Below, piece by piece: positions 7,878-16,951 of a DNA stretch of 64,000 nt. The notes beneath the pieces were generated by a model, which saw only the letters and a list, made by a program, of their open reading frames with translations, ran no database searches and was not told the DNA's origin. The number at the start of each line of letters is the position of its first letter. The stretch's first letter is position 1. The position numbers were made by a program, and so were the translations under genes. The stretch spans positions 1 through 64,000 of the forward strand of contig JAJYHX010000003.1 in assembly GCA_021784575.1 (NCBI GenBank), in the 5' to 3' direction. The stretch comes from Nitrospirota bacterium. GTDB taxonomy: Bacteria; Nitrospirota; JACRHJ01.

Positions 7878-9591
7878 CGCCGCCTCCCCTTTTCACAAGC
7901 TCCGCCGCATGGGCCGAAGCCGCCTTCGACTCGTCGTCTCCGAGCATCCTCGCCACCTCCCGCACGCGCTCGTCTTTTCCGAGCCTCCTTATGGATACCT
8001 TTGTGCTCTTCCCGTCCGTCGTCTTCTCCACGACGAAATGTTCCCCGGCCTGGGACGCAATCTGCGGCAGGTGCGTTATCGCCAGCACCTGCCGGTTCAT
8101 GGCCGCCTCCTTAAGCTTCCTCCCGACGGCGACGGCGGTCTTGCCGCCGACACCCGAGTCCACCTCGTCGAATATCAGCGTGGGGACATTGTCCGCGCTT
8201 GAGAGTATCACCTTCAGCGCGAGCATCACGCGGGAGAGCTCTCCGCCGGAGGCAATCTTCGCAAGCGGTTTCGGCCCCTCGCCGGGATTGGCCGAGAACA
8301 AAAACTCCGCCCTCTCCATCCCGTGCGCCGAGGGCCTCTCCTGCGGATAGAACTCCACCCTGAACTGCGCCTTCTCCATACCGAGCTCGGAAAGCTCGGA
8401 GCGCACCCTCTCGCCGAATTCCCCGGCCCCGGAGTTGCGCTTCCCGGAGAGCTTCCGGCCAAGCTCCAGCAGGGCGGCCTCGGAGCCGGCTATCCTCGCC
8501 TTCAGGCTGTCAAGGTCTTCCCCGCTTCCGCTTATGGCCTTAAGCTCTTCCTCAAGCCGCTCGCGGCAGGCCAGGACATCCTCTATGGTCCCGCCGCCGG
8601 TCGACTGGTCGGCGCCGGCCGGCCGGCCGTATTTCTTTTTAAGCCTCGATATGACATCCAGCCTCTCCTCGACTGCGGAAAGCCTCTCGGGGTCCGCCTC
8701 AAGCGTCCGCTCGAAATCCCTGACGGCCGAACACGCCTCCACGAGAGACACATGGGCGTTCTCGATGAGCTTCAGGGTCTCATCCAGGGAACCGGCCAGG
8801 GCCTGCATCTCACGAAGGGCCTTCCTGGCCTCGCCCACAGCCGCAAGCGCCGGGGAGTCAGAGTCCTTCAGCCATGCGAGGACATCCCCCGAGAGCGCCC
8901 GGAGCCTGTCCGCATGGACAAGCCTTTCGCGCTCGGACTTAAGCCCGTCCTCCTCCGGGGCCGAGAGCTCCGCCTTGTCGATCTCGTCTCTCTGGAAGAG
9001 CAGCATATCCAGCCTCTGCTCGCGCTCCCGCCTCCCCGTTTCGAGGCCGGCCAGGCTGTTCTTCAGCCCGGCAAGCTCCCGGAACCTCGCGGCATATTCC
9101 GAATAAAGCGCACAGGCCCCGCAGAATTCGTCGAGCTGCCCAAGCTGCCTGTCCGCTCTCAGAAGGGACTGGTGGTCGTGCTGGCCGTGAATGTCGACCA
9201 GGCGCTCGCCTATCTCCTGGAGCGTCTGGATGCTCGTGAGCGAGCCGTTCACGTATGCGCGTCCCCTGGGGGATATTATCCTCCTTATGGCAAGCTCGTC
9301 TCCGGAGGGCAGACCCTTTTCCTCGAGGAGCGCCCCGACCCCCGGGACAGAGGAGATGTCGAATATCCCCTCGACGGCGGACTCTTCGTCGCCACCGCCG
9401 CCGTTGCTACGGTCGCCGCCCGGCCCGACGCGGCTCGAACCGCCAGGACCTCCGAGGAGCACGCCTACCGCATCCGCGAGGATGGACTTACCGGCGCCCG
9501 TCTCGCCCGTCAGACATGTAAGACCGCCCGAGAGGGAGATTTCCAGCCTGTCTATGATGGCGAAGTTCCTGACCGAGAGGACTCTTAACAT
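7870..9591 (-). CDS. recN: DNA repair protein RecN
   Basis: A protein of 573 residues, close to the usual RecN length. It is an SMC-like ATPase that acts on chromosomal DNA in double-strand-break repair. The N-terminus MLRVLSVRNFAIIDRLEI is typical, with Walker A GETGAGKS at residues 29-36. A long coiled-coil centre spans about 160-390. The C-terminal ATPase half carries IASGGELSRVMLALK (signature) and LIFDEVDSGVGG (Walker B), then LAITHLPQIAS. Residues about 60-75 hold a Gly/Ser-rich insertion in the N-terminal lobe. ATG 9591 lies one base after the upstream stop, so the two genes are probably cotranscribed. Confidence 0.96.
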   Translation of the reverse strand: MLRVLSVRNFAIIDRLEISLSGGLTCLTGETGAGKSILADAVGVLLGGPGGSSRVGPGGDRSNGGGGDEESAVEGIFDISSVPGVGALLEEKGLPSGDELAIRRIISPRGRAYVNGSLTSIQTLQEIGERLVDIHGQHDHQSLLRADRQLGQLDEFCGACALYSEYAARFRELAGLKNSLAGLETGRREREQRLDMLLFQRDEIDKAELSAPEEDGLKSERERLVHADRLRALSGDVLAWLKDSDSPALAAVGEARKALREMQALAGSLDETLKLIENAHVSLVEACSAVRDFERTLEADPERLSAVEERLDVISRLKKKYGRPAGADQSTGGGTIEDVLACRERLEEELKAISGSGEDLDSLKARIAGSEAALLELGRKLSGKRNSGAGEFGERVRSELSELGMEKAQFRVEFYPQERPSAHGMERAEFLFSANPGEGPKPLAKIASGGELSRVMLALKVILSSADNVPTLIFDEVDSGVGGKTAVAVGRKLKEAAMNRQVLAITHLPQIASQAGEHFVVEKTTDGKSTKVSIRRLGKDERVREVARMLGDDESKAASAHAAELVKRGGGVV

Positions 9592-9592
9592 C

Positions 9593-10642
9593 TCACTTCA
9601 TCTCGTACCACGACATCTTTGTCGTGAAATCCCAGCCCGGCGCGCACGAACCGCACGCCCCGACCTGTATGGCCGGCGAGTAAAGGTTGTTGTTGATGTA
9701 AATGTCCGTCACCTCGCCCGGTGTTATGTCAACGCCTGCGGAATAGGTCTTCCAGGTGGGCGTGGGGTCCCAGGAGGACTCCTCCTTGTAGGGCATCCGC
9801 ACGGCGACCGTATAATCCCCCGCCGGGAAGTTCCGGCAGAACTTCGACGCCAGATACATGTTCTGGAAATGACCTATGGAGATTGTATGACTGCCGAAGG
9901 CGATGTCGCTGCTGGGGAGCTGGCTCCACCATATCCGCACACCGCCGTAAAGGCGGACGAGCTTCACATGTATCTTCGCCGTCTTCCCCTTCACCACCTC
10001 GACCTTCTGCCTGTATTCCTGATACCCGGACAGGCGAAGCCTTATCCTGTGCATCCCGGGCTTGAGGTCCTTCAGCGAAAGCGGCGTAATCCCGCTTTTT
10101 TCGCCGTCCACATACAGCCTGGCGCCTTCGGGTTCGGTCATTACCCGCATCACTCCCGGGACGGGCGGGAGAACCCCCGCCAGGGCCGCGATTATCTTGT
10201 TCGATAACTTGTCCACGTCGTCGAACATGGTGTTTTCCGTGGACTGCGCCTTGTCTATGAACTTTATCGCGCCGGTCTTTACGTCGTATACCCGGACGTC
10301 TATCCTGAACCGCCCGCCGAATATCACGTAATCGCCCGTCACGGCGTATGCCGCGCCAAGCTTTTTCGCAGCCTTCAGGGAGTCTTCGACGGACGGCGCG
10401 CCACCTGTGAGCGGCATGCGGAAAACCGCCTCCGACACCGTCTGCGGGTCTATGATGTCGATGTTATTTATCTTTGCGAGGTTCGTGAAGAACATGACCG
10501 GAAGGCCGGAGGACAGGCCCCTGTCCTTCGCCTGGCCGTTGTTCTCGAAAGGAAAGACCGCGAGCTTCGGGTTCGCGCAGAAACCGGCGGAAGGGACGGC
10601 AAGGACAAAGAGTAGAAACGATAAAAAGAATATTTTCCTCAT
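9593..10642 (-). CDS. Periplasmic FlgO/CsgG-like protein with PEGA domain
   Basis: Starting at ATG 10642 the protein has 349 residues and a signal peptide (MRKIFFLSFLLFVLAVPSAG). Residues about 25-165 (KLAVFPFENNG to NKIIAALAG) resemble the nucleotide-free FlgO/TolB/CsgG-type fold of envelope assembly proteins. Residues about 170-235 are a PEGA domain (TEPEGARLYVDGEKSG, PGMHRIRLRLSGYQEY), common in surface proteins. A C-terminal region of about 110 residues with CGSC near the end is not recognised. An upstream in-frame start at 10756 would begin inside the terminator palindrome and put sequence ahead of the signal peptide, so it was rejected. The gene leads the recN run. Its exact role is unknown. 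Confidence 0.7.
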   Translation of the reverse strand: MRKIFFLSFLLFVLAVPSAGFCANPKLAVFPFENNGQAKDRGLSSGLPVMFFTNLAKINNIDIIDPQTVSEAVFRMPLTGGAPSVEDSLKAAKKLGAAYAVTGDYVIFGGRFRIDVRVYDVKTGAIKFIDKAQSTENTMFDDVDKLSNKIIAALAGVLPPVPGVMRVMTEPEGARLYVDGEKSGITPLSLKDLKPGMHRIRLRLSGYQEYRQKVEVVKGKTAKIHVKLVRLYGGVRIWWSQLPSSDIAFGSHTISIGHFQNMYLASKFCRNFPAGDYTVAVRMPYKEESSWDPTPTWKTYSAGVDITPGEVTDIYINNNLYSPAIQVGACGSCAPGWDFTTKMSWYEMK

Positions 10643-10722
10643 TACCGCGTATTTTACTTCAAGGACACCGTCTTGGCAAGGGGAATGTGGAGAACGGAAC
10701 AGTGGTACGGAACCGGAAAAAT

Positions 10723-10754
10723 GAAAACGGCCCCGGAATTCCGGGGCCGTTTTC
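10723..10754. terminator. Perfect 32-bp palindromic terminator
   Basis: GAAAACGGCCCCGG, loop AATT, then the exact complement. It carries A-rich and T-rich ends on both strands and lies 12 bases past the stop codon of the minus-strand gene at 10767. Confidence 0.85.
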
Positions 10755-10766
10755 ACCCATCATCCC

Positions 10767-11741
10767 CTACGGGCTTTGCAGTGTCCCTGCCGCCCATTCG
10801 TTATCCGTGCCCTCTGAGACGCCATGCCCGCCGCTTACGCTGGAATCGACCCCGCTGGCGGTGTTAGACATTCCGCCGCTTACGCTGGATGCGGATCCGC
10901 TGGCGGTATTATATTCTCCCCCGCTCACGCTGGAAAAACTATAACTGGCGGTGTTAGACATTCCGCCGCTGACGCTGGAATAGCCCGCACTGGCGGTGTT
11001 AGACATTCCGCCGCTGACGCTGGAAAGACCCCAACTGGCGGTGTTAGACATTCCGCCGCTGACGCTGGATGCGGATCCGCTGGCGGTGTTACCAGCTCCG
11101 CCGCTCACGCTGGAATTCGGCCCGATTGTCTTATTCATTATGCCAGCCACGAACCCACCTACGCTGGAGTACTGATGAAACTGCCCCACTATCAGGTTGT
11201 GCGAGCCGCCCCTGTCGGTAAGGATTTGGCTACCATCTACAATGTTGAGTCGCGGCTCGTTGTAGCCTATCACGAGGTTGCCCAAGCCGGTTAGCATTTT
11301 GGTCGGATCGGTGAATATTCCATCGTCCGTGCTCCCCGACCCGTCCACGATATGAATGTTCGCACCGGTGAAAAAGACGTTGGGGCCTTTCATGCCGTAC
11401 ACGGCGTCGGGATTCACTGAGACGTAGGGGTTCAAGGCGTATATGTTGCTGTTCATTATCGTGGAGATGCTGCCGTTAAGCGCGTAAATCGTCGCGGCGG
11501 CCGTTGTGCTGAAAGTGGTAAATTTTACCTGAAGAGCCGAGATTTGGCCTGCCTGGGCAGAGTCCGCCGCCTGAAGCGCGGAAATCTGCGAAGCCTGCGT
11601 GTTGACCTGCGTCTTAAGCGCGCTGACCTGCGCCTGGAGCGCCGCCAGAGCCGGACTCCCCGCAATTGCCCCCGTGACATGCGATACCATAATAACTGCG
11701 GTCAGAGCCAATACTCCTGCGAATTTCCCGGTAATCCCCAT
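10767..11741 (-). CDS. Secreted coiled-coil protein with SVSGG repeats
   Basis: A protein of 324 residues with a signal peptide ending near GAIAGS and AAAGGAGG before the ATG at 11741. Residues about 30-75 form a coiled coil of seven-residue periodicity (LQAQVSALKTQVNTQASQIS). Residues about 95-205 are an unrecognised globular part. Residues about 200-310 are seven copies of a 15-residue repeat, SSVSGGMSNTASxxx. The layout of coiled coil plus short Ser/Gly/Asn repeats recalls the head repeats of YadA-type trimeric adhesins, but the order is reversed and no C-terminal membrane anchor is visible. A secreted structural or adhesive protein is the best guess. It has its own promoter and terminator. 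Confidence 0.65.
   Translation of the reverse strand: MGITGKFAGVLALTAVIMVSHVTGAIAGSPALAALQAQVSALKTQVNTQASQISALQAADSAQAGQISALQVKFTTFSTTAAATIYALNGSISTIMNSNIYALNPYVSVNPDAVYGMKGPNVFFTGANIHIVDGSGSTDDGIFTDPTKMLTGLGNLVIGYNEPRLNIVDGSQILTDRGGSHNLIVGQFHQYSSVGGFVAGIMNKTIGPNSSVSGGAGNTASGSASSVSGGMSNTASWGLSSVSGGMSNTASAGYSSVSGGMSNTASYSFSSVSGGEYNTASGSASSVSGGMSNTASGVDSSVSGGHGVSEGTDNEWAAGTLQSP
10828..11142 (-). repeat. Seven 45-bp in-frame tandem repeats
   Basis: Units start exactly 45 bases apart at 10828, 10873, 10918, 10963, 11008, 11053 and 11098. Each contains CCGCTNACGCTGGA and encodes SSVSGGxxNTASxxx. The three last residues of each unit are the variable ones. Confidence 0.9.
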
Positions 11742-11775
11742 AAATCCCCTCCTTTGTTATGGTAAAGTAATTATA

Positions 11776-11805
11776 ATAATATAAGCAATAACGTATTTCT
11801 GTCAA
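11776..11805 (-). promoter_or_regulatory. Sigma70-type promoter for the SVSGG-repeat protein
   Basis: Minus-strand TTGACA (11805-11800), an 18-base spacer and TATTAT (11781-11776), in AT-rich DNA 35 bases before the ATG at 11741. Confidence 0.7.
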
Positions 11806-12235
11806 GCAATGAGACATTATTTTGACCTTATTTAAATCCTGGCCCTCTCCCGGAGGTAGTGGGATAAAGGTAAGCTGTCATTCTGAGGCATCGCCGAAGA
11901 ATTCACAGTTGACTTTTAAGGTTTCAAAAACCACGATGTTATTTACTAATAATCTCGGGCCGGACTCCGATAGTAATCCTCATTGGTAGGCGAGGTTCAT
12001 TATCAGTAGCGATTCCGGACTATATCCGGAACATGCCGATTATTAAAGTAAACATAAGGAAAAATAGAGTTTTTCAGCCGGTATTGAAAGCGGCTAAAAA
12101 ACAGGCCATTTTTGGCAATTTCGGGCCAAAAAGGGGGCGCGGGGAAGATAGCGCGTTTTTAGGAGGAAAAAGTTATTTCCGTTGTCTATCAATGAGTTGT
12201 ATATCACATAAACAACTGTTTATTTATGGAGGTTC
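11806..12235. other. Intergenic stretch with a dispersed repeat and hairpins
   Basis: No gene was supported here. A copy of dispersed repeat B (TGTCATTCTGAGGCATCG...) lies at 11876-11910. A 7-bp hairpin TTCCGGA/TCCGGAA lies at 12013-12031. A TTTTTGGC/GCCAAAAA stem lies at about 12113-12136. An open frame from 12033 to 12278 runs into the rlmB 3' end and has no ribosome site. Confidence 0.5.
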
Positions 12236-13648
12236 TTATTTGTCGGGCAAAACCGCCCTCTGCCGCAGGACTTCGTAGAGCATAACTCCAGCCGCCACCG
12301 AGACATTCAGCGACGAGACCTGACCCATCATCGGGAGCGACACGAGCATATCGCAGGAATTCCTAACCACGGGCCTTATCCCCGCGCCCTCGCCGCCCAG
12401 GACAAGGGCAATGGGCACGGTTAGGTCTGGCCTGCTGTAGGTCTCAGGCGCCTCACCGGCGAGCCCGACAATCCAGAACCCGTTTTCCTTCAGGAAATTC
12501 AGATAGTTGGCAAGGTTCGGCACCTTCGCCACAGGCATGTGTTCAAGCGCCCCGGCGGAGGCCTTGGAAACGGCGGAGGTCAGATGCGCGGCCCTGTGCT
12601 CCGGGATCACCACCCCGTCCGCGCCCGCACCCTCGGCGGTGCGGATTATCGCACCCAGGTTCTGCGGGTCTTCGACCCCGTCGAGGACCACCAGCATGGG
12701 AGATTTCCCTTTTTTTACGGCATGTTCCGCGAGCTTGTACGGGTCGGCATATTCCTTCGGCGGCACAGTCGCCACGACGCCCTGGTGCCTCACGCCGAAG
12801 GCCATTTTATCGAGCGCGGCCCTCGGCACAACCCGTGCCTGAATACCTTTTTTCCTTGCAATTGCAAGGAGTTGCTCAAACTGGCTGCCGCCCTTGTCCT
12901 TGTCGATAAACAGGGTGTCAATCGGGCGGCTGTCGGAGCGCAGAAGCTCCAAAACCGAATTAATTCCGGCAATTATCCCCTCTTCGGCATGTGGGGAGAC
13001 AAAGGATTCCGGGGTGAATTTCTCCGGCGGCGATGGCGTTAAATCGCCTGTTTTACGGGCAGTTACAGCCTTTTTTTCATACGCCGGTGCGGGCTTGAAA
13101 CGGCCGAACGAGGCGTGGGCAGGCCTTCTTGCCGCACGGCTGTCTTCCTGTTTATATTCGCGTTTTTCCCGTGGAGGCTGGTATTCTCTTTTTTGGCCCC
13201 TGTGTTCGGGAAAATCCGACCAGCGCGGCGCATCTGAACGGCCAACTCCGCGTTTTTTCTCGAATTCCGGCGCAGGCGCAAACCCGCCGCGCGTCATGGC
13301 CCTGGGTTGCCTCGGGCCGGAAAAAGACCTCTCTCCGCCGCCCTTCTGCGCGTCTGTCTCGCCCCTGCGGAAGGTCTTTTGGCCCGTTTCCGGCCCTCTC
13401 GACCACCTGCCGGAAGACGAGTCGGCGCCCCTCGCGCCGCCTCTTCCCGAAGCCTGTCGACCAGCCCCGCCTCTTTCGGCTCCGTGCCCGCCTCTGCTTC
13501 CCTGAAAACCTCTCCCCGGCCCGCCTCCAGCCTGTCTTCCGGAACCCCGCCCCGGACCACCTCCGGAGCGACTTCCGGCGCCACGCCCGACTCCGCCCCT
13601 TCCCGAAGCCGGTCGCCCGGCCCCTCCACCTACTCTTTTATCTGCCAT
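12236..13648 (-). CDS. rlmB: TrmH/SpoU-family rRNA 2'-O-methyltransferase with long RGG-rich N-terminus
   Basis: A protein of 470 residues. The C-terminal half, from about residue 220, is a complete RlmB-type enzyme: a substrate-binding domain (IIAGINSVLELLRSD) then the knotted SPOUT domain with LDGVEDPQNLGAIIRTAEG and VLGGEGAGIRPVVRNSCD and SLPMMGQVSSLNVSVAAGV. It would methylate a ribose in 23S rRNA. The first 220 residues are disordered-looking, very rich in Gly and Arg and then in Lys/Glu/Pro, which is unusual for the family at about 250 residues. A good SD (GGAAGGGA) sits before ATG 13648, so the tail is likely translated. The start overlaps cysS by 19 bases. Confidence 0.88.
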   Translation of the reverse strand: MADKRVGGGAGRPASGRGGVGRGAGSRSGGGPGRGSGRQAGGGPGRGFQGSRGGHGAERGGAGRQASGRGGARGADSSSGRWSRGPETGQKTFRRGETDAQKGGGERSFSGPRQPRAMTRGGFAPAPEFEKKRGVGRSDAPRWSDFPEHRGQKREYQPPREKREYKQEDSRAARRPAHASFGRFKPAPAYEKKAVTARKTGDLTPSPPEKFTPESFVSPHAEEGIIAGINSVLELLRSDSRPIDTLFIDKDKGGSQFEQLLAIARKKGIQARVVPRAALDKMAFGVRHQGVVATVPPKEYADPYKLAEHAVKKGKSPMLVVLDGVEDPQNLGAIIRTAEGAGADGVVIPEHRAAHLTSAVSKASAGALEHMPVAKVPNLANYLNFLKENGFWIVGLAGEAPETYSRPDLTVPIALVLGGEGAGIRPVVRNSCDMLVSLPMMGQVSSLNVSVAAGVMLYEVLRQRAVLPDK

Positions 13649-15183
13649 TTGGTCCCTTCCGGGGAATCGAGAAGCTCTATCCCCATGCCCGACAGGAGAT
13701 TCCGGATTTCGTCGGCCTTTTTCCAGTCCTTCGAGGAACGCGCGGCGTTCCTGTCGGCGATGAATCCGTCTATGGCCGCGGAAGGCAGGGTATTGTCGGA
13801 AGCCGGTTCCACGCCTAATGCGCGAAGGCCGTCCCTTATCCCCGCAAGCCTTTCGCCATCGGCCTTTATGCGTATTTTTGCGCGGCTCCGCCCGAACCAG
13901 TCCTCCGGGTCTCTGCCGAAGAGGTTCAAGACTTTCGACGCCGCAGAGAGCGCGTCCCGCGCATGGGCAAGGGCGTCTTTTATGTGCGGGTCGTTTTTAA
14001 GAAGCTCCGTATCCGAGATGACCCTGTTTATGTCCCGCACCGTCTCGAACACGCTCCCGATGGCGGACGCGGTGTTGAAATCGTCGTCCATCGCCTCGTC
14101 GAATTTCCTCAAGAAGCCTTCCGCGCTCTTTATCAGGGCGTCCGCCGCCGGGGAAATTTCCTCCCCGGTATACGGGCCGGGCTTGTAATTTTTCCCTATC
14201 GCGTTATTCAGGGCCTCCGTCATCGTATAGAAGCGGTCGAGCGCGCTCCTGCCGTCCTGGAGGCTCTGGTCGGAGAAGTCGATGGGGTTCCTGTAATGCG
14301 TGGACAGGAGGAAAAACCTGATTACCTCCGGGTCGTAGGAATCCAGTATCTCTTTTATCGTAAAGAAATTGCCAAGCGACTTCGACATCTTCTCGCGGTT
14401 TACGTTCACGAACCCGTTGTGCATCCAGTAGCGCACGAACGGCTTTCCCGTCGCGCCCTCCGCCTGCGCTATCTCGTTTTCGTGGTGCGGGAACTGAAGG
14501 TCCATGCCTCCCGCGTGTATGTCGAAGGTCTCGCCAAGGTGCATCATGGACATGGCGGAGCACTCTATATGCCAGCCTGGCCGTCCCTTGCCCCACGGGG
14601 AATCCCAGGCGGGCTCGCCAGGCTTGGAGGCCTTCCAGAGGACGAAATCGAGCGGGTCGGCCTTCAGCTCGTTTACATCAACCCGCGCGCCGGAGAGCAT
14701 GTCGTCGATGGTCTTCTTCGAGAGCTTCCCGTAGCCCTGGAACTTCCGGACGGAGAAGAACACGTCGCCGCCGGATTCGTACGCCAGGCCGCGCGCGACG
14801 AGCCTCTCCACAAGCTCCACGATTGCCCGGATGTGCTCCGTGGCCTTCGGCTCGATATCCGGCCTGTCGACACCGAGCCTTTCCATGTCCTTTATGTATT
14901 CGTCCGTGTATTTCTCGGCAATCTCCTTCCACGTCGCGCCGCTCTCAGAGGCCCTCTTTATTATCTTGTCGTCAACGTCCGTGAAGTTCCGGGCGTATTT
15001 GACAACATATCCCTTGCGCTGGAGATACTTCCTGACGACGTCGAACACGACGGCCCCCCTCGCATGGCCAAGGTGGCTGTGGTCGTACACTGTCACGCCG
15101 CATGCATACATCCGAACTTCCCTGTCCGTAATCGGCACAAACTCTTCCTTGCGGGAGGAAAGCGTATTGAATATCTTCAGCAT
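13630..15183 (-). CDS. cysS: Cysteinyl-tRNA synthetase
   Basis: A protein of 517 residues that charges tRNA-Cys in the cytoplasm. It has the HIGH-type motif (HLGHARG), the Zn-site motif WHIECSAM, HHENEIAQAEG and the KMSKS loop (EKMSKSLGNF). The C-terminal DALR/anticodon region is slightly long. It overlaps the upstream cysE stop as TAATG, so the two are coupled. It lies in the yacL-ispDF-cysES-rlmB order. Confidence 0.97.
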   Translation of the reverse strand: MLKIFNTLSSRKEEFVPITDREVRMYACGVTVYDHSHLGHARGAVVFDVVRKYLQRKGYVVKYARNFTDVDDKIIKRASESGATWKEIAEKYTDEYIKDMERLGVDRPDIEPKATEHIRAIVELVERLVARGLAYESGGDVFFSVRKFQGYGKLSKKTIDDMLSGARVDVNELKADPLDFVLWKASKPGEPAWDSPWGKGRPGWHIECSAMSMMHLGETFDIHAGGMDLQFPHHENEIAQAEGATGKPFVRYWMHNGFVNVNREKMSKSLGNFFTIKEILDSYDPEVIRFFLLSTHYRNPIDFSDQSLQDGRSALDRFYTMTEALNNAIGKNYKPGPYTGEEISPAADALIKSAEGFLRKFDEAMDDDFNTASAIGSVFETVRDINRVISDTELLKNDPHIKDALAHARDALSAASKVLNLFGRDPEDWFGRSRAKIRIKADGERLAGIRDGLRALGVEPASDNTLPSAAIDGFIADRNAARSSKDWKKADEIRNLLSGMGIELLDSPEGTKWQIKE

Positions 15184-16445
15184 TAGTCTTCCGCGCCGCC
15201 ATTAGACCGGCCGCCGCCGGACAGAGATTCGCCTCCGGCCTGCCGGTTCTCGGATGCGGCTTCGGATTCGACCGCCACGAGAGGCGCGGGCGCGGGCCTC
15301 TCGACCGGCAACCGGGCCGACATATCCTCTGCGCCGCCGCCGGCCGGCTGGCCGCTATCGGGCGACTGGCCGCCTGTTGGCCGGCCTCCGCCGGCCGCAG
15401 CCTCGGCCATCTGCTCCTGCGTCTTCTGCGCTTCTGCCGGACGCCTCGGACGCCTCCTGCGGCGGCTCCTTTTCCTGAGGGGCGACGCCTCGCGCCCATG
15501 CTCCTGCCCGGCGGACTGAGACCGGTCCGCCGCTATCTGCTCCTGTCCGCCAGTTCGAGGCCGGTCTGCCGGCTCCTGCGGGAGAGCTGTGGCGGCATCG
15601 CGCTTCCTGACAGCCTGGGCCTTCATCCGCTCGACGCGCTCCATCCTCGCCATGCGGGCCTGTCTCTCCTGCACGGTTTCGGCCGTAAGGTTTTCAACTT
15701 CCTCCCTTATCCTCGAAAGGGCCTCCGGCCTGGGCGGCCTGAGTCTCTTCTCATGGCGCGGGGGTTTTTCCTGCCTCTGTTTCTCAGGCCTCTTCTCAGC
15801 CGCCGGGGCCTCCTGAATCCCCAGCTTCTGCTCAAGGCGGGTTATGCTCTTCTGCATCCTGACAAGGGCCTCGTTCAAGGGGTCCGGCATGTGGACGTGG
15901 TCGAGCATGGAGGCCTCCATCATCTTCTCGCCGTGGATCTTCACAACCCTGCCCGGAACGCCCACGACCGTGGAATGCGGCGGGACGGACTTCAGCACGA
16001 CGGCGTTCGCGCCTATTTTGACGTGGTCTCCGATGGTAATCGCGCCCAGGATCTTTGCGCCCGTGCCCACGACCACATGATTCCCGAGCGTCGGGTGGCG
16101 CTTGCCGCGCTCCTTGCCCGTGCCGCCAAGGGTGACGCCCTGGAATATCACGACGTTCTCGCCTATCTCCGTCGTCTCGCCGATTACGACGCCCATGCCG
16201 TGGTCTATGAAGAAGCTCTTGCCAATCTTCGCGGCGGGGTGAATCTCTATCCCTGTAAAGAACCTTGTCGCCTGACTGAGCGCCCGCGCGAAGAAAGGCA
16301 TGCCCATCCTGTGCAGCCAGTGGGCGATCCTGTGCATGAGTATCGCGTGGAAGCCGGCGTAAGTAAAGATTACTTCAAGCCTGCTCGTGGCGGCAGGGTC
16401 CATCTCGAAGACGGCCCTGAAATCCGCCCTGACATTATCGAACAT
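15183..16445 (-). CDS. cysE: Serine O-acetyltransferase with long low-complexity C-terminus
   Basis: Residues 1 to about 200 are a CysE catalytic domain that makes O-acetylserine for cysteine synthesis. It includes [39 protein letters not shown], the hexapeptide-repeat beta-helix and [13 protein letters not shown] short coiled coil ([14 protein letters not shown]) follows. About 190 further residues of Arg/Ala/Glu- and then Gly/Pro/Ser-rich sequence, with the basic run [13 protein letters not shown], are absent from ordinary family members. The SD GAGG precedes ATG 16445. The tail is in frame and ends overlapping cysS, so it is probably translated. Its role is unknown. Confidence 0.9.
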   Translation of the reverse strand: MFDNVRADFRAVFEMDPAATSRLEVIFTYAGFHAILMHRIAHWLHRMGMPFFARALSQATRFFTGIEIHPAAKIGKSFFIDHGMGVVIGETTEIGENVVIFQGVTLGGTGKERGKRHPTLGNHVVVGTGAKILGAITIGDHVKIGANAVVLKSVPPHSTVVGVPGRVVKIHGEKMMEASMLDHVHMPDPLNEALVRMQKSITRLEQKLGIQEAPAAEKRPEKQRQEKPPRHEKRLRPPRPEALSRIREEVENLTAETVQERQARMARMERVERMKAQAVRKRDAATALPQEPADRPRTGGQEQIAADRSQSAGQEHGREASPLRKRSRRRRRPRRPAEAQKTQEQMAEAAAGGGRPTGGQSPDSGQPAGGGAEDMSARLPVERPAPAPLVAVESEAASENRQAGGESLSGGGRSNGGAED

Positions 16446-16456
16446 TTTTTCCTCTT

Positions 16457-16945
16457 TTATTCCGATTCCATCAGGGTGCAGACCGCAAAGGCGGCGATGC
16501 CCTCGCCCCTGCCTTCAGGTCCCAGGCCTTCGGTGGTGGTGGCCTTGATATTCACCCTGTCGCCGGTTATTCCCAGGTCCTCTGCCAGGTGTACCCTCAT
16601 GGCGGGTATATGCGGGGCCAGCTTCGGAGCCTGCGCGACGATTATGGAATCAATGTTATTGACTTTAAAATGATTTTCATTTAGCAGCCCCGCGACATTG
16701 CGCAGGAGCCGCCTGCTCGAAATCCCCTTGTAGGCCGGGTCGGTGTCCGGGAAATTTGTCCCGATGTCGGCAAGGCCCGCGGCGCCCAGGAGCGCGTCCA
16801 TTACGGCGTGGATAAGGACGTCCGCGTCAGAGTGGCCGAGAAGCCCCTTGTCGTAAGGGATCTCCACCCCCCCGAGTATAAGCTTCCGGCCCTCAACGAG
16901 CCTGTGGACGTCATAGCCGTTGCCTATTCTTACCTCCGGCCTCAT
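16457..16945 (-). CDS. ispF: 2-C-methyl-D-erythritol 2,4-cyclodiphosphate synthase
   Basis: A protein of 162 residues, normal for IspF, which closes the cyclodiphosphate in the MEP isoprenoid pathway. Metal-binding motif GYDVHRL is at residues 9-15. [31 protein letters not shown] and [20 protein letters not shown] are all present. AAAGGTAG precedes ATG 16945. ispD lies seven bases upstream, so the two consecutive MEP steps are cotranscribed. Confidence 0.97.
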   Translation of the reverse strand: MRPEVRIGNGYDVHRLVEGRKLILGGVEIPYDKGLLGHSDADVLIHAVMDALLGAAGLADIGTNFPDTDPAYKGISSRRLLRNVAGLLNENHFKVNNIDSIIVAQAPKLAPHIPAMRVHLAEDLGITGDRVNIKATTTEGLGPEGRGEGIAAFAVCTLMESE

Positions 16946-16951
16946 CTACCT

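Noticed and set aside
8323-9588. 421-codon plus-strand open frame opposite recN
   Set aside because: Shadow of recN. recN has all expected motifs on the minus strand.
10828-11142. Second CRISPR-like array with a 45-base period
   Set aside because: The repeats encode SSVSGG units in a continuous reading frame with signal peptide and ribosome site, and no cas gene is present.
12033-12278. 81-codon plus-strand open frame before rlmB
   Set aside because: No ribosome site, lies in a repeat-rich spacer and runs into the 3' end of rlmB on the other strand.
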